Assembly: GCF_002925905.1 (NCBI RefSeq)
Contig: NZ_PRDB01000015.1
Location: 1 to 64,000 of the forward strand
Direction: 5' to 3'
DNA: 64,000 nucleotides
Source: Klebsiella michiganensis
Lineage (GTDB): Bacteria; Pseudomonadota; Gammaproteobacteria; Enterobacterales; Enterobacteriaceae
In this document: positions 8,749 through 22,585 of the stretch, piece after piece
Position numbering within the stretch: the stretch's first letter is position 1
How the letters are laid out: every line of letters begins with the position of its first letter
Notes under the pieces: generated by a model
The model's database searches: none
Seen by the model: only the letters and a program-made list of their open reading frames with translations
What the model was told of the DNA's origin: nothing
Made by a program: the position numbers and the translations under genes

Positions 8749-9843
8749 ATGGCTCAACAGACTCCGTTGTTTGAACAACACACGCTATGCGGCGCGCGCA
8801 TGGTGGATTTCCATGGCTGGATGATGCCGCTGCATTACGGATCCCAGATCGATGAGCATCATGCGGTGCGCGGTGATGCCGGAATGTTCGATGTGTCGCA
8901 CATGACCATCGTCGATTTTCACGGCAGCCGAATCCGCGAGTTCCTGCGCTATCTGCTGGCTAACGACGTGGCGAAGCTCACCGTGCCGGGCAAAGCGCTC
9001 TATAGCGGCATGCTGACCGCCTCCGGCGGCGTCATTGATGACCTGATTGTTTATTTCCTTTCTGAAGACTATTTCCGCCTCGTTGTTAACTCCGCCACCC
9101 GTGAAAAAGACCTCGCCTGGATCACCCAGCAGTCTGAATTCTATGGTCTTGAGATAACTGTGCGTGACGATCTATCCCTGATCGCCGTACAGGGTCCAAA
9201 GGCGAAAGAGAAAGCGGCAACGCTGTTTACCGACGCGCAGCGCCAGGCCGTGGAAGGCATGAAGCCGTTCTTTGGCGTGCAGGCGGGCGATCTGTTTATT
9301 GCGACTACCGGCTATACCGGTGAAGCGGGTTATGAAATCGCGCTGCCGAACGAGCAGGCGGTGGATTTCTGGCGCGGCCTGCTGGACGCGGGCGTTAAGC
9401 CGTGCGGCCTTGGCGCGCGCGATACGCTGCGCCTGGAAGCGGGCATGAATCTTTATGGCCAGGAGATGGACGAAGGCGTCTCTCCGCTGGCGGCTAACAT
9501 GGGCTGGACCATTGCCTGGGAACCGGCTGACCGTGATTTTATCGGGCGTGAAGCGCTGGAACTCCAGCGTGAAAAAGGCACCGAACAGCTGGTCGGCCTG
9601 GTGATGACCGAGAAAGGCGTTCTGCGCGGCGGCCTGCCGGTGCGCTTCAGCGATGCCGATGGCAATCAGAAAGAAGGCATTATCACCAGCGGCACCTTCT
9701 CCCCGACGCTGAGCTACAGTATTGCCTTAGCGCGCGTACCGGAAGGCATCGGTGAAACCGCCGTGGTGCAGATTCGCAATCGCGAAATGCCGGTCAAAGT
9801 GACGAAACCCGTTTTTGTACGCAACGGCAAAGCCGTGGTGTGA
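8749..9843 (+). CDS. gcvT: Glycine cleavage system T protein (aminomethyltransferase)
   Basis: Transfers the aminomethyl carbon from lipoyl-GcvH to tetrahydrofolate and releases ammonia. The ATG at 8749 after a GAGGAAAAG ribosome site gives [20 protein letters not shown] and 364 aa, the E. coli length. Conserved stretches include DVSHMTIVD near residues 50-58, [13 protein letters not shown] near 187-199 and [15 protein letters not shown] near 223-237. It is the first gene of gcvTHP, with gcvH 22 nt downstream. Confidence 0.97.
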   Translation: MAQQTPLFEQHTLCGARMVDFHGWMMPLHYGSQIDEHHAVRGDAGMFDVSHMTIVDFHGSRIREFLRYLLANDVAKLTVPGKALYSGMLTASGGVIDDLIVYFLSEDYFRLVVNSATREKDLAWITQQSEFYGLEITVRDDLSLIAVQGPKAKEKAATLFTDAQRQAVEGMKPFFGVQAGDLFIATTGYTGEAGYEIALPNEQAVDFWRGLLDAGVKPCGLGARDTLRLEAGMNLYGQEMDEGVSPLAANMGWTIAWEPADRDFIGREALELQREKGTEQLVGLVMTEKGVLRGGLPVRFSDADGNQKEGIITSGTFSPTLSYSIALARVPEGIGETAVVQIRNREMPVKVTKPVFVRNGKAVV

Positions 9844-9865
9844 TTTCCCATTTGGAGATGAATTG

Positions 9866-10255
9866 ATGAGCAACGTACCAGCAGAACTGAAATACAGCAA
9901 AGAACACGAATGGCTGCGTAAAGAAGCGGACGGCACCTATACCGTCGGTATCACCGAGCACGCGCAGGAGCTGCTTGGCGATATGGTTTTCGTTGACCTG
10001 CCGGAAGTGGGCGCCGCCGTAGAAGCGGGCGCCGACTGCGCGGTTGCCGAATCCGTCAAAGCCGCTTCCGATATCTACGCGCCGATTAGCGGCGAAATTG
10101 TTGCCGTCAATGAAGAGCTGAACGACTCCCCTGAGCTGGTCAACAGCGAGCCGTACGCCGGCGGCTGGATCTTTAAAATCAAAGCCAGCGATGAAGCTCA
10201 GGTTGCCGCGCTGCTGGATGCGACCGCATATGAAGCTCTGTTAGAAGACGAATAA
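9866..10255 (+). CDS. gcvH: Glycine cleavage system H protein
   Basis: The lipoyl carrier that shuttles the aminomethyl group between GcvP, GcvT and lipoamide dehydrogenase. The 129-aa product starts [18 protein letters not shown]. The lipoylated lysine lies in [18 protein letters not shown], near residue 65. A TTTGGAGATG ribosome site precedes the ATG at 9866; a longer in-frame reading overlapping gcvT is not supported by homology. Confidence 0.97.
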   Translation: MSNVPAELKYSKEHEWLRKEADGTYTVGITEHAQELLGDMVFVDLPEVGAAVEAGADCAVAESVKAASDIYAPISGEIVAVNEELNDSPELVNSEPYAGGWIFKIKASDEAQVAALLDATAYEALLEDE

Positions 10256-10398
10256 ATACGCTTCATCCTTCACGTGGCAGGGGCGTTGGCTTCCTGCAAC
10301 GCGAATGATTTGCGTCTTCTGGCCCGGTTAGCGTCAGTGCGCGCCGGGCAAACCCGTCAGACAATCACGATTCACCGCACGTTCAGGAACCATCGCTC
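10256..10398. repeat. REP-like hairpins between gcvH and gcvP
   Basis: The 143-bp gap inside the operon contains two imperfect GC-rich hairpins. One is around GCAGGGGCGTTGGCTTCCTGC near 10277-10299. The other has arms GCCCGG (10322-10327) and CCGGGC (10344-10349), typical of REP/PU elements that stabilise upstream mRNA. Assignment as REP is by appearance only. Confidence 0.45.
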
Positions 10399-13272
<2,874 letters not shown>

Positions 13273-13294
13273 TCTGCTGATTAGACTATCTTTT

Positions 13295-13321
13295 AAAGGC
13301 GCTGCGGCGCCTTTATTTTTT
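13295..13321 (+). terminator. gcvTHP terminator
   Basis: An 8-bp stem (13295-13302 with 13307-13314) runs into a TATTTTTT tract, 22 nt after the gcvP stop and just before ygfF. Confidence 0.9.
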
Positions 13322-13332
13322 GGGAGAATGGC

Positions 13333-14076
13333 ATGACGATAGCTTTGGTGACGGGCGGCAGCCGGGGAATAGGTAAAGCGACGGCGCTGCTGCTGGCGCA
13401 GGAAGGCTATACCGTGGCGGTGAATTACCATCAAAATAGCGCTGCCGCGACCGGCGTGGTGAACGAAATTATCGCCAGCGGCGGCAAAGCCGTTGCGCTA
13501 CGGGCGGACGTCAGCGATGAAGCGCAGGTGATGGCGATGTTTACCGCTATCGATCGCCTCGGCGAACCGCTCGCCGCGCTGGTCAATAACGCCGGCATTT
13601 TATTTACCCAGGGGACGATTGAAAGCCTTTGCGCGGAGCGGATTAACCAGGTGCTGGCCACCAACGTGACCGGTTACTTCCTCTGCTGCCGGGAGGCGGT
13701 AAAGCGGATGTCGCACAAGCACGGCGGTAAGGGCGGGGCGATTGTGAATGTGTCGTCCGCGGCATCGCGCCTCGGGGCGCCGGGGGAGTATGTGGATTAT
13801 GCCGCGTCAAAGGGCGCGGTTGATACTCTGACCACCGGCCTGTCGCTGGAGGTGGCGGCGCAGGGGATTCGGGTTAACGGCGTGCGCCCCGGCTTAATTT
13901 ATACCGACATGCACGCCAGCGGCGGTGAACCGGGGCGCGTGGATCGCGTGAAGTCGATGTTGCCCATGCGGCGCGGCGGGCAGCCGGAGGAGGTGGCTCA
14001 GGCCATCGTCTGGCTGCTGAGTGAGAAGGCTTCCTACGTGACCGGCAGCTTTCTGGAGCTGGCGGGCGGGAGATAA
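13333..14076 (+). CDS. ygfF: SDR family oxidoreductase YgfF
   Basis: A short-chain dehydrogenase/reductase of 247 aa. The cofactor motif TGGSRGIGKA sits at residues 7-16, the NNAG motif near 86-89, and the catalytic YxxxK pair in YVDYAASKGA near 152-161. It is highly similar to E. coli YgfF, a predicted NAD(P)-binding sugar/alcohol oxidoreductase of unknown substrate, and keeps that gene's place between gcvP and bglA. Confidence 0.9.
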   Translation: MTIALVTGGSRGIGKATALLLAQEGYTVAVNYHQNSAAATGVVNEIIASGGKAVALRADVSDEAQVMAMFTAIDRLGEPLAALVNNAGILFTQGTIESLCAERINQVLATNVTGYFLCCREAVKRMSHKHGGKGGAIVNVSSAASRLGAPGEYVDYAASKGAVDTLTTGLSLEVAAQGIRVNGVRPGLIYTDMHASGGEPGRVDRVKSMLPMRRGGQPEEVAQAIVWLLSEKASYVTGSFLELAGGR

Positions 14077-14090
14077 TCGGCAACTCGTTT

Positions 14091-14120
14091 TCCGGGGGGC
14101 GGCTAACGCCTTGCCCGGGA
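14091..14120. repeat. REP-like palindrome
   Basis: CCGGGGGGCGGCTAACGCC followed by TTGCCCGGG forms the typical enteric REP hairpin (GC arms, TAAC loop region). It lies between the 3' ends of the convergent genes ygfF and the ScsD-like gene. Confidence 0.6.
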
Positions 14121-14185
14121 TACAACATCTGTTTACCTCACCCCATCCCTGGCCCTGCTAAGCGCAGCGCAAGCAGGGAAATGCG

Positions 14186-14677
14186 CTACGACGCCAGCCA
14201 CAGCCGCAGGCGCATCCCCCAGCCGCTGGTCCAGCCGGTGGTGACTGACTTCACCTCGCCGCGCGAGATAACGATAAGGGTCGGCGTGACCTGCACCTCC
14301 CACCGTTGGGATAGCTGACCGCTGGCGTCATTGAGCGTCGGCAGCGCCATTTTTTTATGCGCCAGCCATCGCGCCAGAGCGGCGTTGTCGCCGGAGCGTA
14401 GCGCTACCGTCATCACATTGCCGCCATCGTTGGCTAAAGCGGCCACCGACGGGGTGGTATAGCGGCAAACGCCGCACCAGGTGGCCCAGACGTACAGCAG
14501 CAAAGGGCGCTCGTGGCTCATTGCCGCCAGATCGACCGTTCGGCCATCAAGCGTTTGCAGCGGCATGCTGGAGAAATTCTGCGGCAGCGCGGGCCTGCGC
14601 AGGTAATCCACCGCCAGGCTGACGGCGGCGACAATCAGCAGCCATATCAGGATCTGTCTGAAGACGTTTAGCATCAT
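14186..14677 (-). CDS. ScsD-like membrane-anchored thioredoxin (protein disulfide oxidoreductase)
   Basis: A 163-aa protein with one N-terminal membrane segment (about residues 9-25) and a periplasmic thioredoxin domain carrying the redox motif C68-G-V-C71 in ATWCGVCRYT. A cis-proline loop is visible in VQVTPTLIV near 132-140. Length and layout match ScsD/TlpA-type proteins linked to copper tolerance or cytochrome maturation. The other scs genes are absent here, so it is an orphan. The physiological partner is unknown. Confidence 0.75.
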   Translation of the reverse strand: MMLNVFRQILIWLLIVAAVSLAVDYLRRPALPQNFSSMPLQTLDGRTVDLAAMSHERPLLLYVWATWCGVCRYTTPSVAALANDGGNVMTVALRSGDNAALARWLAHKKMALPTLNDASGQLSQRWEVQVTPTLIVISRGEVKSVTTGWTSGWGMRLRLWLAS

Positions 14678-14867
14678 TTTTCTACATTGTGATGCGCCGG
14701 AAAGGCCGGCAGCGTGCGGCGTTGATTCACGAAGTCAGCGTCAGCGACTCAACGATTGATGTGGTTTATCTTATCGGCTGAGCGTGGGTTAGCAATGCTA
14801 AAGCTGTAAAGAAGTGTCTGTTTTGTGGGAAGTTTTTCCCCCTTCCGGCTGGAAAGGGGCAAGATGA

Positions 14868-16307
<1,440 letters not shown>

Positions 16308-16422
16308 TCATCTCGTCTTAATGACTTGTTGGCTGCGAGTCTAACAAAGGGAATATAAATGTCACGATATAACAATTTGCCCGGAATGGAATTTGTTACA
16401 TCGAAAAAACACCCTGTTATTT

Positions 16423-17178
16423 TCAGGCGAGTTTGCGCGCTAATTTACGCCCCAGCGTTTCCAGAATATAAATGACCGGGATCTGGGTGGTAATGTCATA
16501 GACGCCGCCGATGCGCGTTTGCGGAACGTGCCAGGAGAGATTAAAGTCGGCAAGCTTTGCCAGCCGTGAGTGCTCGTGGCTGGTGATGGACATCACTTTA
16601 CAGCGGTGCAGGCTGAACTGGCTGGCGAAGCGCAGGATCTCTTCGGTTTCGCCGGAGACCGACAGCACGATGGCCAGCGCATTACGCGCCATATCATTGG
16701 TCACCGGGAAATAAGGGTCGTCGATATGGTTACTGAATTTCCCGACGTTAGAAAAGAAACGCGCGCCATATTTTGCCAGCGCGCCGGAGGTGCCGGCGCC
16801 AACAAAAATAATACGTTCTGAAGACAGAATAATATCGACCGCCTGCTCAAGCAGCTGGTCAAATTCATCGTTATTAACGCTTTTAAAAAAGCTCATTATT
16901 TCGCTGGCACCGATATTTGCCTGTTGAGGCTCATTCTGCTCCAGATATAATTTAAAGCGTACGCGAAACTCCGAGTAGCCTTCGCACTGCAGCTTGCGGC
17001 AGAAGCGCAAAACGGTAGTCGTGGAGACTCCGGCCGCTTCCGCCAGCTCGCGGATGGTCATGTACATCACTTTGTCGCGATTTTTAATGACGTAGTGATA
17101 GACCATCATCTCAAGATTATTGAGACTGGCGATAGCGGCGTGGGAGAAGATACTCACAGTGGCAAACTCACAATTCAT
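16423..17178 (-). CDS. MurR/RpiR family transcriptional regulator
   Basis: A 251-aa regulator with an N-terminal HTH domain (about 1-77, including IRELAEAAGVSTTTVLRFCR) and a C-terminal SIS sugar-phosphate binding domain (about 120-250, including IIFVGAGTSGALAKYGARF and VLSVSGETEEIL). It lies 121 nt upstream of bglA on the same strand and divergent from yqfB, which suggests it senses a phospho-sugar and controls bglA. E. coli lacks this gene at the locus. Target and ligand are inferred. Confidence 0.85.
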   Translation of the reverse strand: MNCEFATVSIFSHAAIASLNNLEMMVYHYVIKNRDKVMYMTIRELAEAAGVSTTTVLRFCRKLQCEGYSEFRVRFKLYLEQNEPQQANIGASEIMSFFKSVNNDEFDQLLEQAVDIILSSERIIFVGAGTSGALAKYGARFFSNVGKFSNHIDDPYFPVTNDMARNALAIVLSVSGETEEILRFASQFSLHRCKVMSITSHEHSRLAKLADFNLSWHVPQTRIGGVYDITTQIPVIYILETLGRKLARKLA

Positions 17179-17201
17179 AATGACCAGGACGGAATGATAT
17201 C

Positions 17202-17513
17202 ATGCAGCCAAATGACATAACCTTTTTTCAGCGTTTTCAGGACGACATCCTCGCCGGACGCAAAACCATTACCCTCCGCGATGCGGCTGAATCACACTTT
17301 AAAACGGGTGATGTGCTGCGCGTTGGCCGCTATGAAGATGACGGCTATTTTTGCACCATTCGCGTGGTGGCCACCTCAACGGTGACGCTGGATACGCTGA
17401 GTGAACTGCACGCGCAGCAGGAGAATATGACCCTGGCGCAGCTGCGTGAGGTGATTGCGGAGATCTATCCTGAAGAAAAGCAGTTTTATGTTATTGAATT
17501 CGAAAAGCTTTAA
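17202..17513 (+). CDS. yqfB: N4-acetylcytidine amidohydrolase YqfB (ASCH domain)
   Basis: A 103-aa ASCH-domain protein. The catalytic residues described for E. coli YqfB, Lys21, Thr24 and Glu74, are all present (in [10 protein letters not shown] and AQQENM). The family hydrolyses N4-acetylcytidine to cytidine. It is divergent from the RpiR-type gene, with only 23 bp between them. Confidence 0.93.
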   Translation: MQPNDITFFQRFQDDILAGRKTITLRDAAESHFKTGDVLRVGRYEDDGYFCTIRVVATSTVTLDTLSELHAQQENMTLAQLREVIAEIYPEEKQFYVIEFEKL

Positions 17514-17632
17514 ATAAACAGTGAACGTCTGTTAGTTGAAATATTTATGTAACCTATTGATTTTATACTGTTCATAAATATTCATCTTTTTATTTTAGCG
17601 AACAGGTGTTCACTGGAATCATTCTCAGTTAA

Positions 17633-18334
<702 letters not shown>

Positions 18335-18344
18335 ATTTCGCGAA

Positions 18345-18445
18345 ATCTCCCGGCTCGCGCTACGCTTAGCCGGGCTACAGGTTCACCGTCGTCTGAGGGC
18401 TGGTAGCCCGGACATGGCGCGCCAGCGCCGCCTCCGGGACATTCT
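18345..18445. repeat. REP/BIME-like repeat pair
   Basis: Two GC-rich palindromic units follow yqfA: CCCGGCTCGCGC with GCTTAGCCGGGCTAC, and GTAGCCCGGACATGGCGCG with AGCGCCGCCTCCGGG. A sequence very like the second unit recurs near 26064-26100. They lie between convergent gene ends, as REP/BIME elements usually do. Confidence 0.65.
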
Positions 18446-18493
18446 TCGTTGGTGATGGCCTGCCTGCCTGGGCTACGGCCTGGTGTTTTTTAT

Positions 18494-19246
18494 TCAGACC
18501 ACGGCTTTCACGATATCCATTAATCTGCGGATATCTTCTGGCCGGGTATTGCCGGTTTGCGGGTCGATTATCGAGCTGTAAACATGGGGCATCACGCGAG
18601 GTACGCCTGCTTCCAGACAGCTTTGCAAAATAATGCCAAAGTTATCGAGATCGATTCCGCCGGTTGGTTCGATTAACGTCATCCCGTTACGGGCTGCCGT
18701 GGTCGCCAGCATATACAGCTCCGGTAACGACTTTTCGCCGCCCATGGGGAAAAACTTCGCCGCATGGGCCCCCATGTCCTGCATCATGCGTACCGCCGCA
18801 TCGCAGGAGACGCGTGCCGGCGTGCCCTGACAGCTGCTGACGCCGGTGGAGATCAGAACCTCGCCAGGGGTTCCCGTCGGGCTGACCAGCGCGTTAATGC
18901 AGGTCTGCTGCCCACCCGTAGCCGCCAGCGCCCCTGCGGCAAACCCGCAGCCGGTAAAGGTCTGATTAACGTGCGCCGGGTGAAGCGCTGACGCGATCAT
19001 CGCCGCTTTGTAATACTGCGCAGGATCGCCGGCGCCCAGGCCTACGGAGATGGAGGGTATCTCCGCCATCCAGCGTTTTACCTCCTGAACACCTTCTTCC
19101 ACGGAGGCAAACTGTGCCGAGAGGACGCCAATCGCCGCATGGCCTTCGGCGGCATCATAAATGTCCCGGGCGTTGGCGATATCTTTCGCCAGCACGTTAA
19201 TCGCGACGCGTTGACGGTAAAAATTAATTTGCTGCATGGTCTGCAA
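18494..19246 (-). CDS. dgaF: 2-dehydro-3-deoxy-phosphogluconate aldolase DgaF
   Basis: Cleaves KDGP to pyruvate and glyceraldehyde 3-phosphate, the last step of D-glucosaminate breakdown. The 250-aa product has the family stretch NVLAKDIANARDIYDAAEGH and the likely Schiff-base lysine in HAAKFFPMGGEKSLPEL near residue 165. It overlaps the dgaE end by about 23 nt; a second in-frame ATG at 19237 is an alternative start. It ends the dga operon. Confidence 0.9.
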   Translation of the reverse strand: MQTMQQINFYRQRVAINVLAKDIANARDIYDAAEGHAAIGVLSAQFASVEEGVQEVKRWMAEIPSISVGLGAGDPAQYYKAAMIASALHPAHVNQTFTGCGFAAGALAATGGQQTCINALVSPTGTPGEVLISTGVSSCQGTPARVSCDAAVRMMQDMGAHAAKFFPMGGEKSLPELYMLATTAARNGMTLIEPTGGIDLDNFGIILQSCLEAGVPRVMPHVYSSIIDPQTGNTRPEDIRRLMDIVKAVV

Positions 19247-20333
19247 TCTCCTTTAGGCGCGCCACGATCAGGCTCATTTCACCCTCGGCTACCGTTCGTG
19301 GATCCAGGCTAAAAACCCCCTGATGGAGGTTATAGCGCCGGGCGTAAATGGCGATATCGCCGTTGCGCAGCTGTGCTTCGACTTCGCGGACATCCAGGCC
19401 CAGCTCCTGGGCATTCACCTGAATGCGGATACGCCAGATAGCGCGTCCGGCTTCATCCTGCTCAATATCGGCTTGTAAGCCGTTTATCGCTGAGATCGCT
19501 TTCGCGACGGGCAGGAGTTCCTCGGCTGTGACCCCCTTCTGCCCCTGATGATAGTGTTCCAGCGCATAAACCAGACCGACCATATTCTCCTTGCCGATTT
19601 TCATCGCCCGGGCAATACCGTGATGCTGCGCCTTACACGCCGCTATCCACTGTTTTTTCCCGGTGATGAATCCGGAGGTGGGCGCGTTAAACGCTTTTGC
19701 CCCGCTATAGATAACCATGTCCGCTCCGCTCGCCGCCCAGACGCGTAAATCCTCCTCGGCGGCGGCATCGACAATCAGCGGCAGGTTGTGAGTCTGTGCG
19801 ACCTGCACGAAATCCTCGATACTCAACATCCCTTTTTGCACGCAGTGGTGTGATTTCACATACAGCAGGGCGGCGGTGCTGGTAGAGATCGCGCTCTCCA
19901 GCTGCCAGCGCGCCGCCAGATTGCTTGAACCGACCTCCACAACGCGCCCACCGCCTAAGCGAATCGCGCTGGTGATGGGCGCGCCGTAATCGACGTTATG
20001 CCCGCGGAGCATGACGACTTCGTTGGCCATACCGCGACTGTCCGGCATCTGCATCACTCGCGCCTGGTCGCCATGGGTAATCGCGGCGGCTACGGCGATG
20101 GCGATTCCCGCCGAGGCGCAGGAGGTGATATAGCTGTCTTCCGCGCCGGTAAAGCGGGAGACCCGCTCGCCGGTTCGGTCTACCAGCCTGTCGATTTCCA
20201 CAAAGGCCGATGCCGCCCGCGCCGTTGCCTGCATCACCTCCGGCGCCACGCTGGAAACGCCCAGAATCGTCATTTTGCCGCAGGCGTTAATCACCTGTTT
20301 TAACCCCAGCTGTTGATAGATATTCTGCGTCAT
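19224..20333 (-). CDS. dgaE: D-glucosaminate-6-phosphate ammonia-lyase DgaE
   Basis: A PLP enzyme of the SelA-like fold that removes ammonia from D-glucosaminate 6-phosphate to form KDGP. The product is 369 aa, starting MTQNIYQQLGLKQVINACGK. The PLP-binding lysine is expected in DMVIYSGAKAFNAPTSG near residue 215. Its place between the EIID gene and the KDGP aldolase, tightly packed (3 nt and an overlap), matches the Salmonella dga operon. Confidence 0.9.
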   Translation of the reverse strand: MTQNIYQQLGLKQVINACGKMTILGVSSVAPEVMQATARAASAFVEIDRLVDRTGERVSRFTGAEDSYITSCASAGIAIAVAAAITHGDQARVMQMPDSRGMANEVVMLRGHNVDYGAPITSAIRLGGGRVVEVGSSNLAARWQLESAISTSTAALLYVKSHHCVQKGMLSIEDFVQVAQTHNLPLIVDAAAEEDLRVWAASGADMVIYSGAKAFNAPTSGFITGKKQWIAACKAQHHGIARAMKIGKENMVGLVYALEHYHQGQKGVTAEELLPVAKAISAINGLQADIEQDEAGRAIWRIRIQVNAQELGLDVREVEAQLRNGDIAIYARRYNLHQGVFSLDPRTVAEGEMSLIVARLKEIADHAAN

Positions 20334-20336
20334 GGT

Positions 20337-21197
20337 TTACAGCACTCCCAGCAGCGAACAGACCACGCTGAGCGCGACAATTGACAGCAGAATGGTGGTG
20401 TAGCGCGGCCCTTTCTTCACCAGATAGAAGTAGATGGCAAACACCGCCGCCAGCGGCAACAGGCCGGGCGCGATAGAGTCGAGGATTTGCTGGACCACCA
20501 CCTCCGAGCCCTTCAGCGCGCTGAGCTTTAAGGGGGTCGTTATTTTGACGTAGCTTGCGGAGAGCGCGCCCATCATTATCAGGCCCAGCACGTTCGCGCC
20601 GTAGATAAGCTCCTTAATTCGCCCTCCCTGGAGCAGGCCGATGATTGAGTCGCGTCCCAGCGTGTAGCCTTTGTGCACCATGCCGTAGCTGATCGCCAGC
20701 GTAATGGCCGGATAGAGAATTAAGGGCACAATGCCGCCCATCGCGCTGCCGCTGGCGGCGAACGGGATGAAAATCGCAATCAGCAACGGCATGACGGCCG
20801 CCCAGATGATGGAGTCCCCCATTCCGGCCAGCGGCCCCATCAGCCCGGTTTTAATCCCGGTGATAGACGCGTCGCTAATCGGTTCACCGCGGGTTTTCTG
20901 CTCCTCCATCGCAATCGAGATCCCCTGAATCACCGCGCCAAAGGTCTGCTCAGAGTTGAAGAAGTTCAGATGGCGTTTTAGCGCCTCCACCTGCTCTTCT
21001 TTTTGCGGGTAGAGTTTTTTGATAATCGGCGTCATTGAGGCGCAGAAAATCAGGCTTTGTAAACGCTCATAGGAGCTGGAAACTTCTGCACCCAGCCAGT
21101 AAATAAACCAGGCTTTGGTGATGTCCGCTTTGGTCAGCGTGCCGTTCTCCCGCGCGCGCTCCACCAGTTCGTGCTGCATTACATCGCTGCTCATCAT
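20337..21197 (-). CDS. dgaD: PTS mannose-family EIID component DgaD
   Basis: A membrane subunit of a mannose-type phosphotransferase permease, 286 aa. Family features are LTKADITKAWFIYWLGAEVS near the N-terminus, RHLNFFNSEQTFGAVIQGIS, and LMGPLAGMGDSIIWAAVMPL before the hydrophobic C-terminal half. The start ATG overlaps the end of dgaC by 4 nt. It acts with DgaA, DgaB and DgaC in D-glucosaminate uptake and phosphorylation. Confidence 0.92.
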   Translation of the reverse strand: MMSSDVMQHELVERARENGTLTKADITKAWFIYWLGAEVSSSYERLQSLIFCASMTPIIKKLYPQKEEQVEALKRHLNFFNSEQTFGAVIQGISIAMEEQKTRGEPISDASITGIKTGLMGPLAGMGDSIIWAAVMPLLIAIFIPFAASGSAMGGIVPLILYPAITLAISYGMVHKGYTLGRDSIIGLLQGGRIKELIYGANVLGLIMMGALSASYVKITTPLKLSALKGSEVVVQQILDSIAPGLLPLAAVFAIYFYLVKKGPRYTTILLSIVALSVVCSLLGVL

Positions 21198-21942
21198 GCT
21201 GCTCCTTCATTTTTCGCCAGGCCTTTAATCAGGAAGGCCACGCAGGTACCAAAGATTGCCATCGCCATAATGTCCACCTTCAGGTACAGCACCGCAAAGA
21301 ATCCGCCGATAAACCACGGCAGCAGGCTCTTCTTACCGATCACCATGATGGTGATGGCAAAGCCCAGCGCCGGCAGAATGCCGCCCATAATTTCAAAGGA
21401 GTGGGTCAACCAGTGCGGCATCAGCTTAAGGAAGCTCTCTACCACGTCCTGGCCAAAATAGTTGGCAGCAAACACCACCGGGAAACGCAGCACCAGGCCG
21501 AGCAACGCCGGGTAGAGGAACGCGCAGCGCATAATACCGCCCATGTTGGCCGTTTCCGCGTGTTTATCCGCCATATGCACCCACGCGGCGTTCAGCGTGC
21601 GTCTGAGCTGGTCAAGGAAAACGCCGATCACGCCAAACGGGATGGCCAGCGCGATGGCCAGGTTCGGGTCCATCCCGGCTTTTACGGCGATAGGAATTGA
21701 GATACAGGCTGCCAGCGCCGGATCTGACGGCACGTTACCCCGGGCGTTGAGGTCACGCCGAGGTAAACCAGCTGCATGCCAGCGCCAATAATCATCGCCG
21801 TTTCCATATTGCCCAACAGCAGGCCGACAAAAACGGCGATTACAACAGGTTGTAACAGCATGGCGGAGAAGGTGTAGCCAAGGCGTAAGCGGGCAAACCA
21901 GTAATACAACCCCATCAGGCTTGCGAAGACTAAAGTATCCAT
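21194..21942 (-). pseudogene. dgaC: PTS mannose-family EIIC component DgaC, frameshifted
   Basis: The N-terminal part reads MDTLVFASLMGLYYWFARLR through LVYLGVTSTPG in one frame. The rest, from GNVPSDPALAACISIPIAV to the end at 21194, continues in another frame. One extra G in the G4 run (C4 at 21738-21741 on the plus strand) would restore an uninterrupted 249-aa EIIC with the expected TPGGNVPSDP junction. As written, translation from 21942 ends after about 86 aa and the permease channel subunit is lost. An ERIC element lies directly upstream. It may be a real mutation or a base-call error. The flanking dga genes look intact. Confidence 0.85.
21738..21741 (-). other. Site of the one-base deletion in dgaC
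   Basis: The minus strand reads CCCGGGGTAACGTGCCG. An intact reading needs five G after the CCC (GGG GGT AAC GTG CCG). Confidence 0.85.
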
Positions 21943-21953
21943 AGTTTTTTCCT

Positions 21954-22081
21954 GTACACTTCATCTTTCAGGCTGCCTCTTTGTTGGCTGCCTTCGCTCA
22001 CCCCAGTCACTTACTTAAGTAAGCTCCAGGGGATTCACTCAGTTGCCGCCTCGATGCATCCAGAATGATTTTGTGTATGTT
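21954..22081. repeat. ERIC element (IRU)
   Basis: The roughly 128-bp sequence contains the ERIC core that defines the standard ERIC PCR primers: CGCTCACCCCAGTCACTTAC joined to TTAAGTAAGCTCCAGGGGAT, plus the flanking GTTGGCTGCC and TTGCCGCC blocks. Length equals the usual 127-bp unit. It fills almost the whole gap between the dgaB stop and the dgaC ribosome site, so it is transcribed within the operon and can form a long hairpin. Confidence 0.93.
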
Positions 22082-22087
22082 AAATGG

Positions 22088-22573
22088 TTAGAATTTTTTC
22101 AGGATATCGTCCAGCGACTGCGGCTTATCTTCCGGGATAGTCTGGAAGACCGCCTTAATCCCTCGACTTTTCAGGTCGTGAAGAATGCCAACGTCTTTTT
22201 CATCCAACGTGATGTTCTGGAAAACGACCTTGCGGTTCGGCCCGCCGCCTAAGCCACCAACCTGAATGGCGGAAACATCAAATCCGAGCTGTACGGCCTC
22301 CTGAATCGCCGCGAGAGAGGGGAACAGCACCAGCACGCTGCCGTCGCCAAGCTGGTTTTCTTTCCACGATGCGGCAAAGCTCTGATTGCTGTAGCAATCC
22401 ACTTTGATGTTTGGCGGTGCCGCCATCAGATAGATATTTTTCATAAACGGATCGGCGTCCAGCTCATCACTCACTACCGCAATCCGGTTGGCCTGGGATT
22501 GTCCGACCCACTTCGTCACCACTTGTCCATGAATGAGGCGGCTGTCGATGCGACATAACACGATGTTAGCCAT
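22088..22573 (-). CDS. dgaB: PTS mannose-family EIIB component DgaB
   Basis: A cytosolic phosphotransfer subunit of 161 aa. The phosphorylated histidine is His15 in the family motif IDSRLIHGQVVTKW. It receives phosphate from DgaA and passes it to the substrate via DgaC/DgaD. It follows dgaA by 12 nt, and is separated from dgaC by an ERIC element. Confidence 0.93.
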   Translation of the reverse strand: MANIVLCRIDSRLIHGQVVTKWVGQSQANRIAVVSDELDADPFMKNIYLMAAPPNIKVDCYSNQSFAASWKENQLGDGSVLVLFPSLAAIQEAVQLGFDVSAIQVGGLGGGPNRKVVFQNITLDEKDVGILHDLKSRGIKAVFQTIPEDKPQSLDDILKKF

Positions 22574-22585
22574 GATATTTTTTCC

